Shown: positions 25,201 to 33,452, counted from the stretch's first letter. The stretch is 33,768 nt of DNA from Sporanaerobium hydrogeniformans (GCF_002735925.1 NZ_PEDL01000025.1:1-33768), one strand, 5' to 3'. Notes: generated by a model not told the origin, from the letters alone. Numbers and translations: made by a program.

Positions 25201-25758
25201 AATCCAGGAAAACTTCAAGATATAACTAAACATTGGGCAAAAGATCCTATTAACAAAGTAGTTCAGTTAGGTTATATGGTAGGAAAGACAGAAACAGAAT
25301 TTAAACCAAATGATTTCCTTACAAGAGGAGAAATGACGGCACTACTTAATCGCTTAATAGTGGATGGTCCAACAGGTAAAGCTTCTTTTGGTGACATTAA
25401 AGGGTATGAATGGTATGCAGGAAGTATTGGCAATATGAGTAAACTTGGTTTGGTAAGTGGCTATAAAGATAATACCTTTAGACCAAACAATTCTATTAAA
25501 CGTGTAGAAGTTATGTCAATCATAGCAAGACTTATGGCTTATAATGGTATGGATAAGACTGTTGCGAATTCGGACAAGATATTGGCAACCTATAAAGATG
25601 GTAAGAATGTGCCAACATGGGCCAAAAGTGATGTAGCTTGGTGTATTAGCCAAGGCATTGTAACAGGTGATACACAGGGGTATATTAATAGTGATGCTGA
25701 TATTACTCGAGCAGAACTTGCAGTTATTATCAACCATATTTTAGCAATACAAAAATAA
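19285..25758 (+). CDS. Cell-surface multidomain arabinofuranosidase/xylosidase with two GH43 domains, CBMs, cohesin-fold domains and SLH repeats
   Basis: This exported protein of about 2157 residues has a signal peptide at 1-25 (RKK, hydrophobic core, SYA). GH43 domain A lies at about 28-345, with candidate base D43, modulator D155 and acid E211. Three CBM4/9-like modules start at about 360, 545 and 703. At about 873-1068 comes the beta-sandwich (LALVWQWNHNPDNTKW) that normally follows such a GH43 directly. Then come a cohesin-like domain (1072-1222); GH43 domain B of the XynD arabinoxylan arabinofuranohydrolase type (1228-1560; D1243, D1376, E1432); CBM6 (1565-1695); Big2 (1697-1784); a clearer cohesin domain (1785-1918); a Gly/Ser then Pro linker; and three SLH repeats (1974-2157). 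It should strip arabinose and xylose from arabinoxylan at the cell wall. The ATG at 19264 lacks a ribosome site; I start at 19285, 12 bases after GAGGAGG. Confidence 0.9.
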   Translation: MRKKIVTFLLVFTLVLSYVPTISYATQGGNQVSNPLMWSDVPDVSVIRVGDVYYMSSTTMHMNPGVPIMKSYDLVNWEIVNYVYDVLDTQTDALALRNGENAYGKGSWASSLKYHDGKFYIAFACYNTGKTYIYQTDDIENGPWERSELTGVYHDMSLQFDEDGRVYMIYGGGDIKIVELTEDASAIKSGTEKVIITDASKVTGISGGLAEGAQIFKVDGKYYLFLITWPTGSERTVLCYRADNINGPYEGKVVLKDKGIAQGGIFDTPDGKWYSMLFGDRGAVGRIPYLVPVEWQDGWPVFGIDGKVPDMLDMDATKLNLKIVSSDEFYQYQPMTMSLLGEEVSELVAQETREVVPKELIENGDFEASTIEPWTNKDPATLTLTSSEKYSGLQSLSITNRTVGSSGPMQSLAGKLKAGNTYQFSAKVKYLATTSQALDIELLDTETSPREMVQDKQFNFCIQTNPSDWQTIKVIGSKTINKGEWGIIEGTYTIPTNADVSKGCIFIETPWAAAPTQEKDLMDFYVDEVSFMDVTPAEVEEGDYGIIQNGGFETGLDPWTGNSGASIEVVDDVYYSGSKSLKITNRKDIAAGPKQDIKGKVQSGKQYKVSAKVRYNAGPATRKFNMNIQSGNWETIKNMASATITKGEWGSIEGIYTIPVDMNVDNAVTFIETSWVQNPVAEDDWMDFYVDDISIVDITPDPNIIQNGGFEKGKEPWIGNSGATITVVDDVYYSGSKSLKISGRNDIADGPRQEIPGKVKNGRQYKISAKVRYDEGPATRKFNMNIQSGNWETIKNMASGTMKKGEWGSIEGVYTIPDNTDVDNAFIFIETSWAQNPTAENDWMDFYVDDISMIDVTPENVDQEQPGENDYNGSDLALVWQWNHNPDNTKWSLTERTGYLRLTTGKKSTSILDARNTLTQRTFGPECSGSIAMDVNNMKNGDYAGLAAFQNKYGYVGVKMINGSKSIVRVNGKGAINDTKETIEEVASIPLNQNKVYFKVDFDYKNRTDKAYFYYSLDGTNWSEIGSELQLEYTLPHFMGYRFALFNYATKTTGGYVDFDYFRIEEQASGIQPSGVLLGANLSNVSDVLGVQNTEFEVPLMLDALPEGDYTSISASLNIPKELAVTDVLFNSANLLGDTSYTYLNNRLQLSVKGNAINVSNQENDKLFATIKLKVTDFIPKDKTVTINTDYITVQGLTAEGERVSYKVSEAVSTITLKALDTETIGKVLGYSNPLISHRLGADPYAITYNGRVYIYMSSDEFMYDNTGKIINNTFSNLNRVLIISSDDMVNWTDHGYVPVAGPNGVAKWAVGSWAPAAAHKKVDGQDKFFLYFANAAGGIGVLEGESPVGPWSDPLGKALITKATPGVADVEWLFDPAVLVDDDGTGYLYFGGGIPSGKDANPETARVVRLTDNMLGLASEVVKISPPYLFEDSGIHKYNGKYYYSYCSNFAAGARPEGSPPGGEIAYMVSDNPMGPFTYVSSILKNPSVFFGVGGNNHHAIFEFNGQWYIVYHAQTVSKELGVELGYRSPHINKLEYYSDGTIKNVAADMKGIAQLKSLNPYIRNEAETIAWNAGIETEICKMPNGQIATNMNVTAINSGDWIAVANAEFGVSGATSFEANIASTQGGAIEIYLDQPFGEPIGVLEVKSTGGEQEWQVMNCDVEAVSGIHTIFFKFNGTSSGNLFNFDYWKFLAKEITAVTNVNLSASTLSLVIGESSQLRATVLPETATNTSVTWTSDNEKVATVDQTGKITAVGAGTAIITVTTVDGNKTSNCEIIVRQEESEVALLTGQNSTVTSGGKFQVPITLAKAKDMGRLKATIKYDENLLTLNNVIFDAFKVQECNTQNLGEIVFNAVNPEGLPNNDITKIITLDFTAKGNVTKQITTSIMFINTEANRVGNTEIMTVETSPTIITIKAKSSGGSDSGSGGGSGSGSGSSNGSGTPSKPVVPEEKPQTQPKPVITPNTHLQPGNPGKLQDITKHWAKDPINKVVQLGYMVGKTETEFKPNDFLTRGEMTALLNRLIVDGPTGKASFGDIKGYEWYAGSIGNMSKLGLVSGYKDNTFRPNNSIKRVEVMSIIARLMAYNGMDKTVANSDKILATYKDGKNVPTWAKSDVAWCISQGIVTGDTQGYINSDADITRAELAVIINHILAIQK
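20929..21876 (+). repeat. Tandem duplication of CBM modules 2 and 3
   Basis: Two 474-bp units (158 codons), beginning at 20929 and 21403, align without gaps. They share an exact 68-base block (21136-21203 and 21610-21677) and a near-exact block at 20988 and 21462. Module 1 upstream (from 20371) is related in protein but diverged and longer. This indicates a recent duplication of one module. Confidence 0.85.
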
Positions 25759-25876
25759 AAGGTTAGGTTACGATTTACTTTATTAGTATGATAAAATAAA
25801 TTATAATCCTATCTAACATTTTTGAAGGATTTGTGTTATCTTATTCTAAAAGGTTGATAAGAATGGAGATGTAAAA

Positions 25877-26188
25877 ATGGTTAAAACATTCAAAATGAAG
25901 CTTTATCCAGGAATGGAAGCAGAGTATGAAAAAAGACATAATGAGTTGTGGCCAGAAATGATTGATATGATTCATGCACATGGTGGTAAGAATTATACCA
26001 TTTCATTAGATCCAGAAACCTTAGTTCTTTATGGTTATATTGAAATAGAGGATGAAGAAAAATGGAGTAAAAGTGCAGATACAGCTATTAATCGTAAGTG
26101 GTGGGACTTTATGGCAGACATTATGGAAACAAATGCAGACAATAGCCCTGTTTGTCAGGATTTAAAGGTTTTATTCCATTTAGACTAA
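25877..26188 (+). CDS. rhaM: L-rhamnose mutarotase
   Basis: This 103-residue cytoplasmic protein of the RhaM/YiiL family (about 104 residues in E. coli) interconverts alpha and beta anomers of L-rhamnose before isomerisation. Family features are visible: FKMKLYPGMEAEYEKRHNELWPEM, the active-site HGGKNYTISLD, YGYIEIED and the RKWWDFMADIM helix with the paired Trp. GGAGA lies before the ATG. No other rhamnose gene is nearby. Its place between an arabinoxylanase and a pectate lyase suggests use of rhamnose from rhamnogalacturonan. The 118-base gap before it has no convincing promoter and only a weak inverted repeat; a terminator shared in sequence with the uxuA operon follows. Confidence 0.92.
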   Translation: MVKTFKMKLYPGMEAEYEKRHNELWPEMIDMIHAHGGKNYTISLDPETLVLYGYIEIEDEEKWSKSADTAINRKWWDFMADIMETNADNSPVCQDLKVLFHLD

Positions 26189-26235
26189 TAAAAAAATTTT
26201 GTTCACAAGATAATTATATAGGATAATACATAATA

Positions 26236-26285
26236 AAAGTCTTATAATGACTCTTTAATAAAGAGTGGTTATAAGACTTTTTATG
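26236..26285 (+). terminator. Terminator of rhaM (copy 2 of a repeated element)
   Basis: AAAGTCTTATAA (26236-26247) and TTATAAGACTTT (26269-26280) form a 12-bp stem with an inner CTCTTT/AAAGAG hairpin and a short U-run. The stem arms are identical to those at 18989-19030. The remaining bases to 26460 are AT-rich leader with no recognisable site. Confidence 0.85.
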
Positions 26286-26468
26286 TATATAAAATTAAAC
26301 TATAAGTATTGGCGTATATGAAATATATTTTAAATCAGAATTTAAAAAATTAATAGCAAGAATAGTAAAAGCAACCTTATATATAACAAAAAATCAAAAT
26401 ATTAAAAATAAAATTTATAATATAATTAAAATAATGAATTATTAAATAAAATTATAGGGGGGAAAGTT

Positions 26469-29400
26469 ATGAATAGGAAGAAGTATATAGCGACAGTGTT
26501 AAGTGTAACGATGTTAGCAGTTAATACTGTTGCGGGTGTTCTACAACCAACAGATATACAAGAGAGTTTGGTACAGCCTATAGAAAAGGTGGTGCAAGTA
26601 CTAGCCACAAAGACAACGACATCAAGTGTGATGCAATTAAATGCCAATGATGTAACTTCTGGGTCAATAACTGCAGATAGGATACAAGGAGATTTTACCA
26701 TAAAAGCAACAAGTGGTAAAAAAGTAGATGTGGATAGTAGTGAGCAGGTAAGTGAATATAATCACTATTTTAATAAGCGTATTAAGTTAGGAGGTACTGG
26801 AGCAGCAGATTATCGCAATATTACATTCACTACAACGGATGTAGCACATGTAAAGGTATATGCCTTGAGTAGCAGTTCAACTGCAGATAGGGAGTTGGGA
26901 ATTTATGATGAAAATGATATCCTTATTCATACCCTTATTGCTTACGGGCAGCCATCTCTAGAAGAGAATAAAATTGCAGTAGAAACGGTTACGCTAGATA
27001 CACCTGGTACTTATAATATTCGCTCAAAGAGTAGTGGTATCAATGTCTATTATGTCAGTGTCACCCAAGGTGAGTCAGAAAGTATAGATTTTAATGAAGG
27101 AGTAGCACCCACTATTGATTCTGTTGTATTAAATGCACTAGATTCTTCTAAGTTAGATGTAAATGTTTCAGGAACCATTCCTAATGAACAGACAGACCGA
27201 ATTGTTGCAAAGCTTTATGACAGTACGGGAAGATTTATAAGTTCCTCTTACACTAATCAGTTAAGTAGTGGCACAGGAGTTATTAGTCTTACTCCGCCAG
27301 AGTCTGGTGATTATAAGATCATTTGTGAAGCAGTTAGAGAAGGGGTGAAGGAAGGCAAAGCATCAACTCCGTATATATACAATGATTTTATAGGACCACT
27401 AGAAGCCCCTGTTATAGATAGTATTCTTACAGGTAAAGGAGCTTCCCTTAAAGTGGATTGGTTAGATGTAGCTAATGCTGAAAAATACGATGTTTCTATT
27501 AAGCAAAAGGATGCATTAGAGTATACTTTAGTAGCCACGGACTTAGGAGATTCCTATTGTGAAATTCCCAATCTAGTGGTAGGCGAGACCTATACGATTA
27601 AAATAGTGGCCTATAGAGGGAAAGAGCAAACGGAAGTCACTCAAGACAAACTTGTTAAAGGACAAGAAGAACGTTTTAAAACAGGATTAGTTGGTTCAGG
27701 GGCATCTGGAGAGATGACTGAACATGAAGATGGATCTGTTACTTTAGATGTGCGTCCGGTAGGTGGTTCTACAGGTGGTAAGTTAGCAGATAGTGAAGAT
27801 GGTTTCGCTTATTATTATACAGAAATCGATCCCGCTACTGAAAACTTTACTTTAAGAGCGACCTTTGTTGTAGATGAATCAGCTAGTAAAGATAATCAAT
27901 CTGGATTTGGTATTATGGCAGTAGATACGATGAAGATAGGGTCTTCTGCAGATCGTTACTTTAATTCAGCAGGAACCATGGTGAGAAAATATACGCGTAC
28001 AGTGGAGGGTGCCTTAGATGTACGCTATGGTATTCCAGGAGGTTATTTTGTAACAGGTTATACAGGAAGTAGTGATATAAGTTCACCTACTAGGAAATTA
28101 ATAGATACAGCACCTTTTGATTGGGATTATCAGGTAGATAGACCCAATAATCTCCCTAAATTTGAGAAAGGAGATGAATATACTTTAACCTTAAGAAAAA
28201 GTAATACGGGTTTTCATAGTACAATCAAAAATAGTCAAACAGGAGAAGAATCTGAGGAAATTATTTGTTATGAACCTGATTTATTATTAAAGCAAGATGC
28301 GAGTAAGTATTATGTAGGAGTATGTGCTAGTCGTAAGATTAAAGTTACAGTAAAGGACATAGCCTTTACGACTATTCATCCAGAGCAAGATGAAGAGAAA
28401 GTAAATAGACCAGCTACTTATGTCACACCAACTTTAAATATGGATTCTAGTACAACGACATGGCAGAGTCAATATGAAGTAGGATTTAAAAGTAATTATA
28501 AGGGTACTCTTACCATTAAAAATGTGGCAGGCAATGTGGTAGCAGATGGTGTAAAGATAGACCCTACTAATGAGTCTGATATAAGAGGAAAAGTAAAACT
28601 TAACTTGCAAACAGGGGTTAATACATTTACTGCTTTATTTACACCAAGTCCTAAAGTAGAACAAGGGACTTTATTAGGAGAAACAGAAGACTTTGAATCC
28701 TATGAGCCTATTTCTATTCACTTTAATATTATCTCTAAAAAATACGGAACGAGTGAAAATGCACTTTATGTAGGGGTTAACGGTAGTGCTACTAATCAAG
28801 GGACAAAGACGAGTCCGCTAGACATTCAAACAGCAGTAGCATATGCACAGCCTGGTCAAGAAATCGTACTTTTAGGTGGAACATATACACTCACTACAGG
28901 TATTAATATAGGGCGAGGGAATAATGGGACGGCCAGTTCACCGATTATACTTATGTCTGAGCCAGGTAAAAAGGTTGTCCTTGATTTATCTCAGTGTACA
29001 ACCAATGGACTGACTGTAAATGGTGACTATTGGTATATTTATGATATTGAAGTTTGTAATGGACAACCAGCCAAGAAACCTGTGCTTGTAACAGGGCATT
29101 ACAATACCTTGGATAAACTTATTGTACATGATAATAAAGATACAGGAATCCAAATTAGTGGCAGTGCCTATGAACCAAAGAATATGTGGCCTTCTAATAA
29201 TTTAGTGGTAAGCTGCGAATCTTATAACAATTGTGATCCGCAAGGAAATGATGCAGATGGTTTTGCTGCTAAGTTAACAGTAGGAGAAGGTAATGTGTTC
29301 CGTTATTGTATTTCCCACCATAATATTGATGATGGTTGGGACTTATATGCTAAGTCAACGACGGGTATCATCGGTGCGGTAGTTGTAGAGCAATGTGTGG

Positions 29401-30896
29401 CATATGAAAATGGACAATTAACACCAGATAAAACCGATGGAAAAACAGGGGAAGGTAATGGTTTCAAACTAGGTGGAGAGAATATACCTGTTGAACATGT
29501 ATTAAGAGATAGTATTTCCTTCAATAATTTAGCAAGGGGTGTATCTAGTAATAGCAATCCTATATGTAAGGTATATCATACAACGGCTTATAACAATGAT
29601 GGAGGTAACTTATTATTAAATACGAATGCAACAACTATTAAGTGGATGGTTGATGGTTTTATATCTTATAAGGGAAAAGAAGCGGATAGTATACCAGAGC
29701 AAGTTAGCCTTCAAAGTTCTTCCAACTATTTTAATGGTATCAATAGTGTAGGCACAAATGTAGTAGACGGCTGGTTTAAGAAGGTTGATACAACCATTCA
29801 GCCAACTATTGCCCAAGATGGAAGTATTGAGATGAATGGACTTCTAGAATTAACAGATAAAGAGTTAGGTGCAGGTGGTATTCTTCAGGCTAATCCTAAT
29901 CCAACAGCCATTACAATAGGTAAAGAGATAACAATCACAACAGGTGGCTCAGGTAGCTCAAGTGGTGGAGGCGGCGGAAGTACAGTAACCACGCCAGCCC
30001 AGGTAAAAACTCCTAATCAAATCATCACTGATGCCTTAAAGAACAAGGAAATACCTCGTATCGAAAATCCACAGTCAGTTTTTTCCATTTCACAAGAATT
30101 GGTACAAGGACTTATAAAAAACAAGCAAGAATTAGTTGTAAAAACGAATAATGCAGAAGTAACCATGATACCTTATCTCTTACAAAAACAGCAAGGGGAT
30201 AGCTCTTTGCAAAAAGAACTAGAGATTACAGTACTACCTATGGATAAGAGCATTTTTGACACCATTAAAGAGAAAGGCTTAAAAGAGAACAAGCTAAAGG
30301 TTGTAGGTGGCATAGAGAATACCTTTAATTTAGCTCTTAAATTAGGAGAAGCTTTCCAAAACTTTAAAGAGCCATTACAAGTTACTATTGATTTATCTAA
30401 AGAAAGTATTAAGAATCAAGATAAACTTACCTTAGTGAGATATGAAAAGCAAAAAGATGGTACCTTTAAGCCTATTAAGCTGGGGGGAAGCTATGATGCA
30501 AGGAGTAAAAAGTTTACAGCCCAGGTGGGAGCGGTAGGAATATATAGTATAGCCGAGGCTGCAGAACTTAAAAAGCTTTCCTTAGCTATTGGGGACAATA
30601 GAAGTACGGTAAATGGTGCAATTGTAACAAGTGATGTAGCACCAGAGCTTATGGGAGATATAACTATCGTGCCTTTAAGGTTTATAGCAGAAAGCTTAGG
30701 TGCAGAGGTTGAATGGAATAATAAAGCTAAGCAAGCCATTATTAAGCTAGATAGTCAAATACTTACATTAACTGCAGATGATAAGGTGACTGTAAAGAGT
30801 GGCAGGATACTCGTGCCTCTTCGCTATGTTTCAGAAAGTTTGGGGGCAAATGTACTTTGGATTCCTTCTACTAAAAGTATAGAGATTGTAAGATAA
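26469..30896 (+). CDS. Secreted PL9-family pectate lyase with fibronectin-like and copper-amine-oxidase-N-like domains
   Basis: This exported protein of 1475 residues has a signal peptide at about 1-27. Accessory beta domains fill about 45-760, including two fibronectin III-like units (about 213-395) and a concanavalin-like sandwich (about 400-650). The right-handed beta-helix lyase spans about 760-1130. It matches the PL9 enzyme Pel9A: calcium ligands D930, D954, D955 and D958, with the same spacing as Pel9A D209, D233, D234 and D237, and catalytic Lys K1000 in NGFKLGG. A Gly/Ser linker, an unassigned domain (about 1175-1365) and a C-terminal copper-amine-oxidase-N-like domain (about 1370-1475, VPLRFIAESLGAEVEW repeated in altered form), often seen on clostridial wall proteins, follow. 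It cleaves polygalacturonate by beta-elimination. No SLH or dockerin is present. GGGGGGAAAG precedes the ATG. Confidence 0.9.
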   Translation: MNRKKYIATVLSVTMLAVNTVAGVLQPTDIQESLVQPIEKVVQVLATKTTTSSVMQLNANDVTSGSITADRIQGDFTIKATSGKKVDVDSSEQVSEYNHYFNKRIKLGGTGAADYRNITFTTTDVAHVKVYALSSSSTADRELGIYDENDILIHTLIAYGQPSLEENKIAVETVTLDTPGTYNIRSKSSGINVYYVSVTQGESESIDFNEGVAPTIDSVVLNALDSSKLDVNVSGTIPNEQTDRIVAKLYDSTGRFISSSYTNQLSSGTGVISLTPPESGDYKIICEAVREGVKEGKASTPYIYNDFIGPLEAPVIDSILTGKGASLKVDWLDVANAEKYDVSIKQKDALEYTLVATDLGDSYCEIPNLVVGETYTIKIVAYRGKEQTEVTQDKLVKGQEERFKTGLVGSGASGEMTEHEDGSVTLDVRPVGGSTGGKLADSEDGFAYYYTEIDPATENFTLRATFVVDESASKDNQSGFGIMAVDTMKIGSSADRYFNSAGTMVRKYTRTVEGALDVRYGIPGGYFVTGYTGSSDISSPTRKLIDTAPFDWDYQVDRPNNLPKFEKGDEYTLTLRKSNTGFHSTIKNSQTGEESEEIICYEPDLLLKQDASKYYVGVCASRKIKVTVKDIAFTTIHPEQDEEKVNRPATYVTPTLNMDSSTTTWQSQYEVGFKSNYKGTLTIKNVAGNVVADGVKIDPTNESDIRGKVKLNLQTGVNTFTALFTPSPKVEQGTLLGETEDFESYEPISIHFNIISKKYGTSENALYVGVNGSATNQGTKTSPLDIQTAVAYAQPGQEIVLLGGTYTLTTGINIGRGNNGTASSPIILMSEPGKKVVLDLSQCTTNGLTVNGDYWYIYDIEVCNGQPAKKPVLVTGHYNTLDKLIVHDNKDTGIQISGSAYEPKNMWPSNNLVVSCESYNNCDPQGNDADGFAAKLTVGEGNVFRYCISHHNIDDGWDLYAKSTTGIIGAVVVEQCVAYENGQLTPDKTDGKTGEGNGFKLGGENIPVEHVLRDSISFNNLARGVSSNSNPICKVYHTTAYNNDGGNLLLNTNATTIKWMVDGFISYKGKEADSIPEQVSLQSSSNYFNGINSVGTNVVDGWFKKVDTTIQPTIAQDGSIEMNGLLELTDKELGAGGILQANPNPTAITIGKEITITTGGSGSSSGGGGGSTVTTPAQVKTPNQIITDALKNKEIPRIENPQSVFSISQELVQGLIKNKQELVVKTNNAEVTMIPYLLQKQQGDSSLQKELEITVLPMDKSIFDTIKEKGLKENKLKVVGGIENTFNLALKLGEAFQNFKEPLQVTIDLSKESIKNQDKLTLVRYEKQKDGTFKPIKLGGSYDARSKKFTAQVGAVGIYSIAEAAELKKLSLAIGDNRSTVNGAIVTSDVAPELMGDITIVPLRFIAESLGAEVEWNNKAKQAIIKLDSQILTLTADDKVTVKSGRILVPLRYVSESLGANVLWIPSTKSIEIVR

Positions 30897-30907
30897 TGAA
30901 ATATTAA

Positions 30908-30958
30908 AAAAGGAGTGTGACGAAACTAATTTATTAGTTTTGTCACACTCCTTTTATA
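30908..30958 (+). terminator. Very strong terminator of the pectate lyase gene
   Basis: A 23-bp uninterrupted stem (30908-30930 with 30933-30955, one G-U pair) has a two-base loop and ends in CCTTTT. The A-run on the left arm lets it serve the opposite strand too. Confidence 0.9.
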
Positions 30959-30960
30959 TA

Positions 30961-31035
30961 TTAGTGACCACACTCATCATGATATTGATGCTCATGACAG
31001 ATAGAGCCAGTTGCTACAACAATAACCTCTATGCC
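30961..31035 (-). pseudogene. His/Cys-rich C-terminal gene remnant
   Basis: On the minus strand an in-frame peptide, GIEVIVVATGS-I-CHEHQYHDECGH, ends at a TAA directly before the bidirectional terminator. A TAG lies just upstream in frame, with no start codon and no continuation visible in other frames. The hydrophobic IEVIVVATG strand plus a metal-ligand-rich tail looks like the end of a metal-binding protein that has been lost, and the leftover terminator fits. It is too short to name. The rest of 31036-31253 holds no gene; TATACT at 31102-31107 is a possible -10 for the sigma operon. Confidence 0.4.
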
Positions 31036-31253
31036 CTAAATTAAGGATAGATTCGCTTTTTATAATACTGAAAAGAGATGTGTATTGTAATCTGTTCCGT
31101 TTATACTGGTTAGGAATGCTTTACTTTTCTTATAGAAAAGGCACAAGAAGCTTTTAAGTTTATTTTATTAGTGAAAATAGAAAAGTGAGGGTATATATAA
31201 GTGTGAAACCAATGCTAAGCAACAATGAGAAGACTAGAGAGAGGAGAAAGGTC

Positions 31254-31805
31254 ATGGAAGATAGAGAGCTAGTGGAGCTGATAAAAGCTTCACCAGAGGA
31301 AGGCTTAAATCAAGCAATGCTACTTTATGCACCGTTTGTTAAAGGAATCGCTATAAGGATTCTCAGTTATAGAGAAGAAAGAGATGTGCAGGAGTGCTTA
31401 TCGAATGTTTTTATAAGGCTTTGGAGGTATATAGATAACTTTGATGAAGTAAAGGGAAGTTTAAAGACCTATATTGTTACGATTAGCCGAAATGAGGCAT
31501 TGAGAATACTTAAAAAATCTAATAAATACATAGAGGATGTATCTCTAGAAGAAGTTAGTTTAGGGATAGAAGTAGATATGACAAATGAAGTAGCAAGAGA
31601 CATTAACAAAGACATCGTTGAGAAGGTAATTGATGAGTTGGGAGAACCGGATAGACAAATTTTTATTAAAAGATATTTTTGGGCAGAGCGTGTAAAACAA
31701 ATTGCTATAGAACTTCAATTAGAAGAAAAATTCATAGAAAATAGGTTGTATCTTGTTAAAAAGAAACTCAAAAACAAACTTTTAGAAAGGGGGATTATCT
31801 TATGA
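31254..31805 (+). CDS. ECF-type RNA polymerase sigma factor
   Basis: This 183-residue sigma-70-family factor has region 2 at about 20-85 (LLYAPFVKGIAIRIL, DVQECLSNVFIRLWRYIDNF, KTYIVTISRNEALRILKK). Region 4 lies at about 125-180 (LGEPDRQIFIKRYFWAERVK, then IAIELQLEEKFIENRLY), the helix-turn-helix for the -35 element. The frame is open upstream to a GTG at 31185. However, GAGGAG at 31241-31246 is placed 7 bases before the ATG at 31254, and MEDRELVELI is a typical start for the family. The stop overlaps the next gene by ATGA. A membrane anti-sigma partner encoded there would hold it inactive until an envelope signal, possibly a plant polymer, is sensed. Confidence 0.88.
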   Translation: MEDRELVELIKASPEEGLNQAMLLYAPFVKGIAIRILSYREERDVQECLSNVFIRLWRYIDNFDEVKGSLKTYIVTISRNEALRILKKSNKYIEDVSLEEVSLGIEVDMTNEVARDINKDIVEKVIDELGEPDRQIFIKRYFWAERVKQIAIELQLEEKFIENRLYLVKKKLKNKLLERGIIL

Positions 31806-33382
31806 ATAAATTAAGTGACTTGCTCATTCACGTGAACTTAAAGGAGGAGGACTATAAGAATATTGCTGAGGAACCACTTACAATAGAAGAACTAGATATC
31901 CTCAAGCAAATAACCTTTAAAGCTATACAAGAGGATCTAAAAGGAAAAGATGAACTTAAATTGAAGGATGAAAGTTTGGTCTTGCAAGATAAAATAATAG
32001 AGATAAATGATGATCTAGGGACAAAAAGCTATAAAAGACGAAAGAAGAAAAGATTACTTTTCCTTGTGGCGATACTTATTTTTACCTGTGTGGCAAGCCT
32101 TATAGCTAATGTTAAAAATGGTAATGTAGAAAGGATGTTTGAAGTACTTTTTGGTTCAGGAACGGCATATATTGGGGAAAGTGGCTTAGAATTGGGGGTA
32201 AATACTACTAAAGAGGGGATAACTTTAAATGTTCAAGGCCTAGTTGGGGATAAAAATAGTGCTATTCTTTTGTTTGACTTGACGAAAGAAGATGGAAGTA
32301 GTTTTGATGGGAACTATATCAAATTTGGTAGGCTAGAATTTGATGTAGAAGGAAAGCATGAAAAAACAAGGAGTTGGAATCCTTTCAAAATCTATGGATC
32401 GCAAGGTTATACTTCAAGTATAGGATGGGGAATGCTGGATGAAGTTTATCAAGTGCCTACAAAGTATACATTTAAGGTAGAAGCAAATTTAACAAAAGAT
32501 TTAATAGGAAAGAATGCAACCCTTAAACTCACAGATATAATTGAGGCTGAGCAAGGAGACTGGTTTTCAGAGATTAACTTGGCAGAATTTTTAAGAGCAT
32601 ATCCAGAGTATACATACCAAGATTCTATTCCTATGGAGGAAAAGTTCATTTCTTATTATGATGAAGAGGAGCTAGAAAGTGAAGGTATGAATGCACAAGA
32701 GGTAATAAGTAAAATTCCTAAGAGAGGACTTGACTCAAAACAATTAGACATTAATCTTTATCCAGACTTTAACACAGAATGGAAAATTGATAACCTTGGA
32801 TTTGTAGATGGCAAGCTCCACCTTCGCATGTATGGAACAGATGAGATGCATTATACACCTAGCTTTGTAGATGAACAAGGAAACGAAATAGAAATGGAAT
32901 ATAATATTACAACTTACCATTCTAATGGGGAGGGAGCAAAAGAAGAGAGATTTGCACAAGGCTATTATGTCTATGCTATTAAGGATTTAGAGGAACTTAG
33001 CAAACTTCGTGTAAGAAGTTGGTTTATAAAAGAACTTAGAACTACTAAAGGAGAGTGGCAATTAAGCTTTAAAGTAGCGATTAAGAATGAAGAGAAACGT
33101 TTAGTCCTTAATAAAATGTATTCACAAGGAGATAGTTTAACACTAGAGGAACTTACTCTTTCTAAACTCTCATTACAGGTTATTTATGAGAATAAAAATA
33201 ATAAGAGAGGTACTATTAAAACACGTCTACTTATGAAAGATGGGCAAGAGATAAAACTAGGAGCTAAGAGTCAAAGCTATGAAGGAAGTAAGGTAACGGT
33301 AAGGTATGCCTTTAAGGAACCTATTGATATAAGCGAGGTACAGGCGGTATTTATTAATAATGAAGAAGTAAAGATAGAGTAG
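31802..33382 (+). CDS. DUF4179-like membrane protein, putative anti-sigma factor
   Basis: This 526-residue protein has a cytoplasmic N-terminal part (about 1-82, acidic, then basic KRRKKKR), one membrane helix (about 84-105) and a large extracytoplasmic domain. After the membrane come LGVNTTKEGITLNVQGLVGD and SAILLFDLT, which resemble the DUF4179 beta domain found beside ECF sigma genes in clostridia. Remaining beta-rich segments run to the end. The ATGA overlap with the sigma gene and AAAGGGGG upstream show tight coupling. By position and topology it should sequester the sigma factor and sense something outside; no carbohydrate-binding module is recognisable. The signal is unknown. Confidence 0.75.
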   Translation: MNKLSDLLIHVNLKEEDYKNIAEEPLTIEELDILKQITFKAIQEDLKGKDELKLKDESLVLQDKIIEINDDLGTKSYKRRKKKRLLFLVAILIFTCVASLIANVKNGNVERMFEVLFGSGTAYIGESGLELGVNTTKEGITLNVQGLVGDKNSAILLFDLTKEDGSSFDGNYIKFGRLEFDVEGKHEKTRSWNPFKIYGSQGYTSSIGWGMLDEVYQVPTKYTFKVEANLTKDLIGKNATLKLTDIIEAEQGDWFSEINLAEFLRAYPEYTYQDSIPMEEKFISYYDEEELESEGMNAQEVISKIPKRGLDSKQLDINLYPDFNTEWKIDNLGFVDGKLHLRMYGTDEMHYTPSFVDEQGNEIEMEYNITTYHSNGEGAKEERFAQGYYVYAIKDLEELSKLRVRSWFIKELRTTKGEWQLSFKVAIKNEEKRLVLNKMYSQGDSLTLEELTLSKLSLQVIYENKNNKRGTIKTRLLMKDGQEIKLGAKSQSYEGSKVTVRYAFKEPIDISEVQAVFINNEEVKIE

Positions 33383-33452
33383 TAAATTTCAGTTTGTTGG
33401 GGTGCTCTTAGGAATTTGAAAGTCAAGAAAAAGAAGAGGTGTAGCCGCGGCC

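Noticed and set aside
25759-25876. Terminator after the GH43 gene
   Set aside because: GTTAG near 25763 and CTAAC near 25814 can pair, but the stem breaks after five bases, so I do not list it; rhaM may be read from the same transcript.
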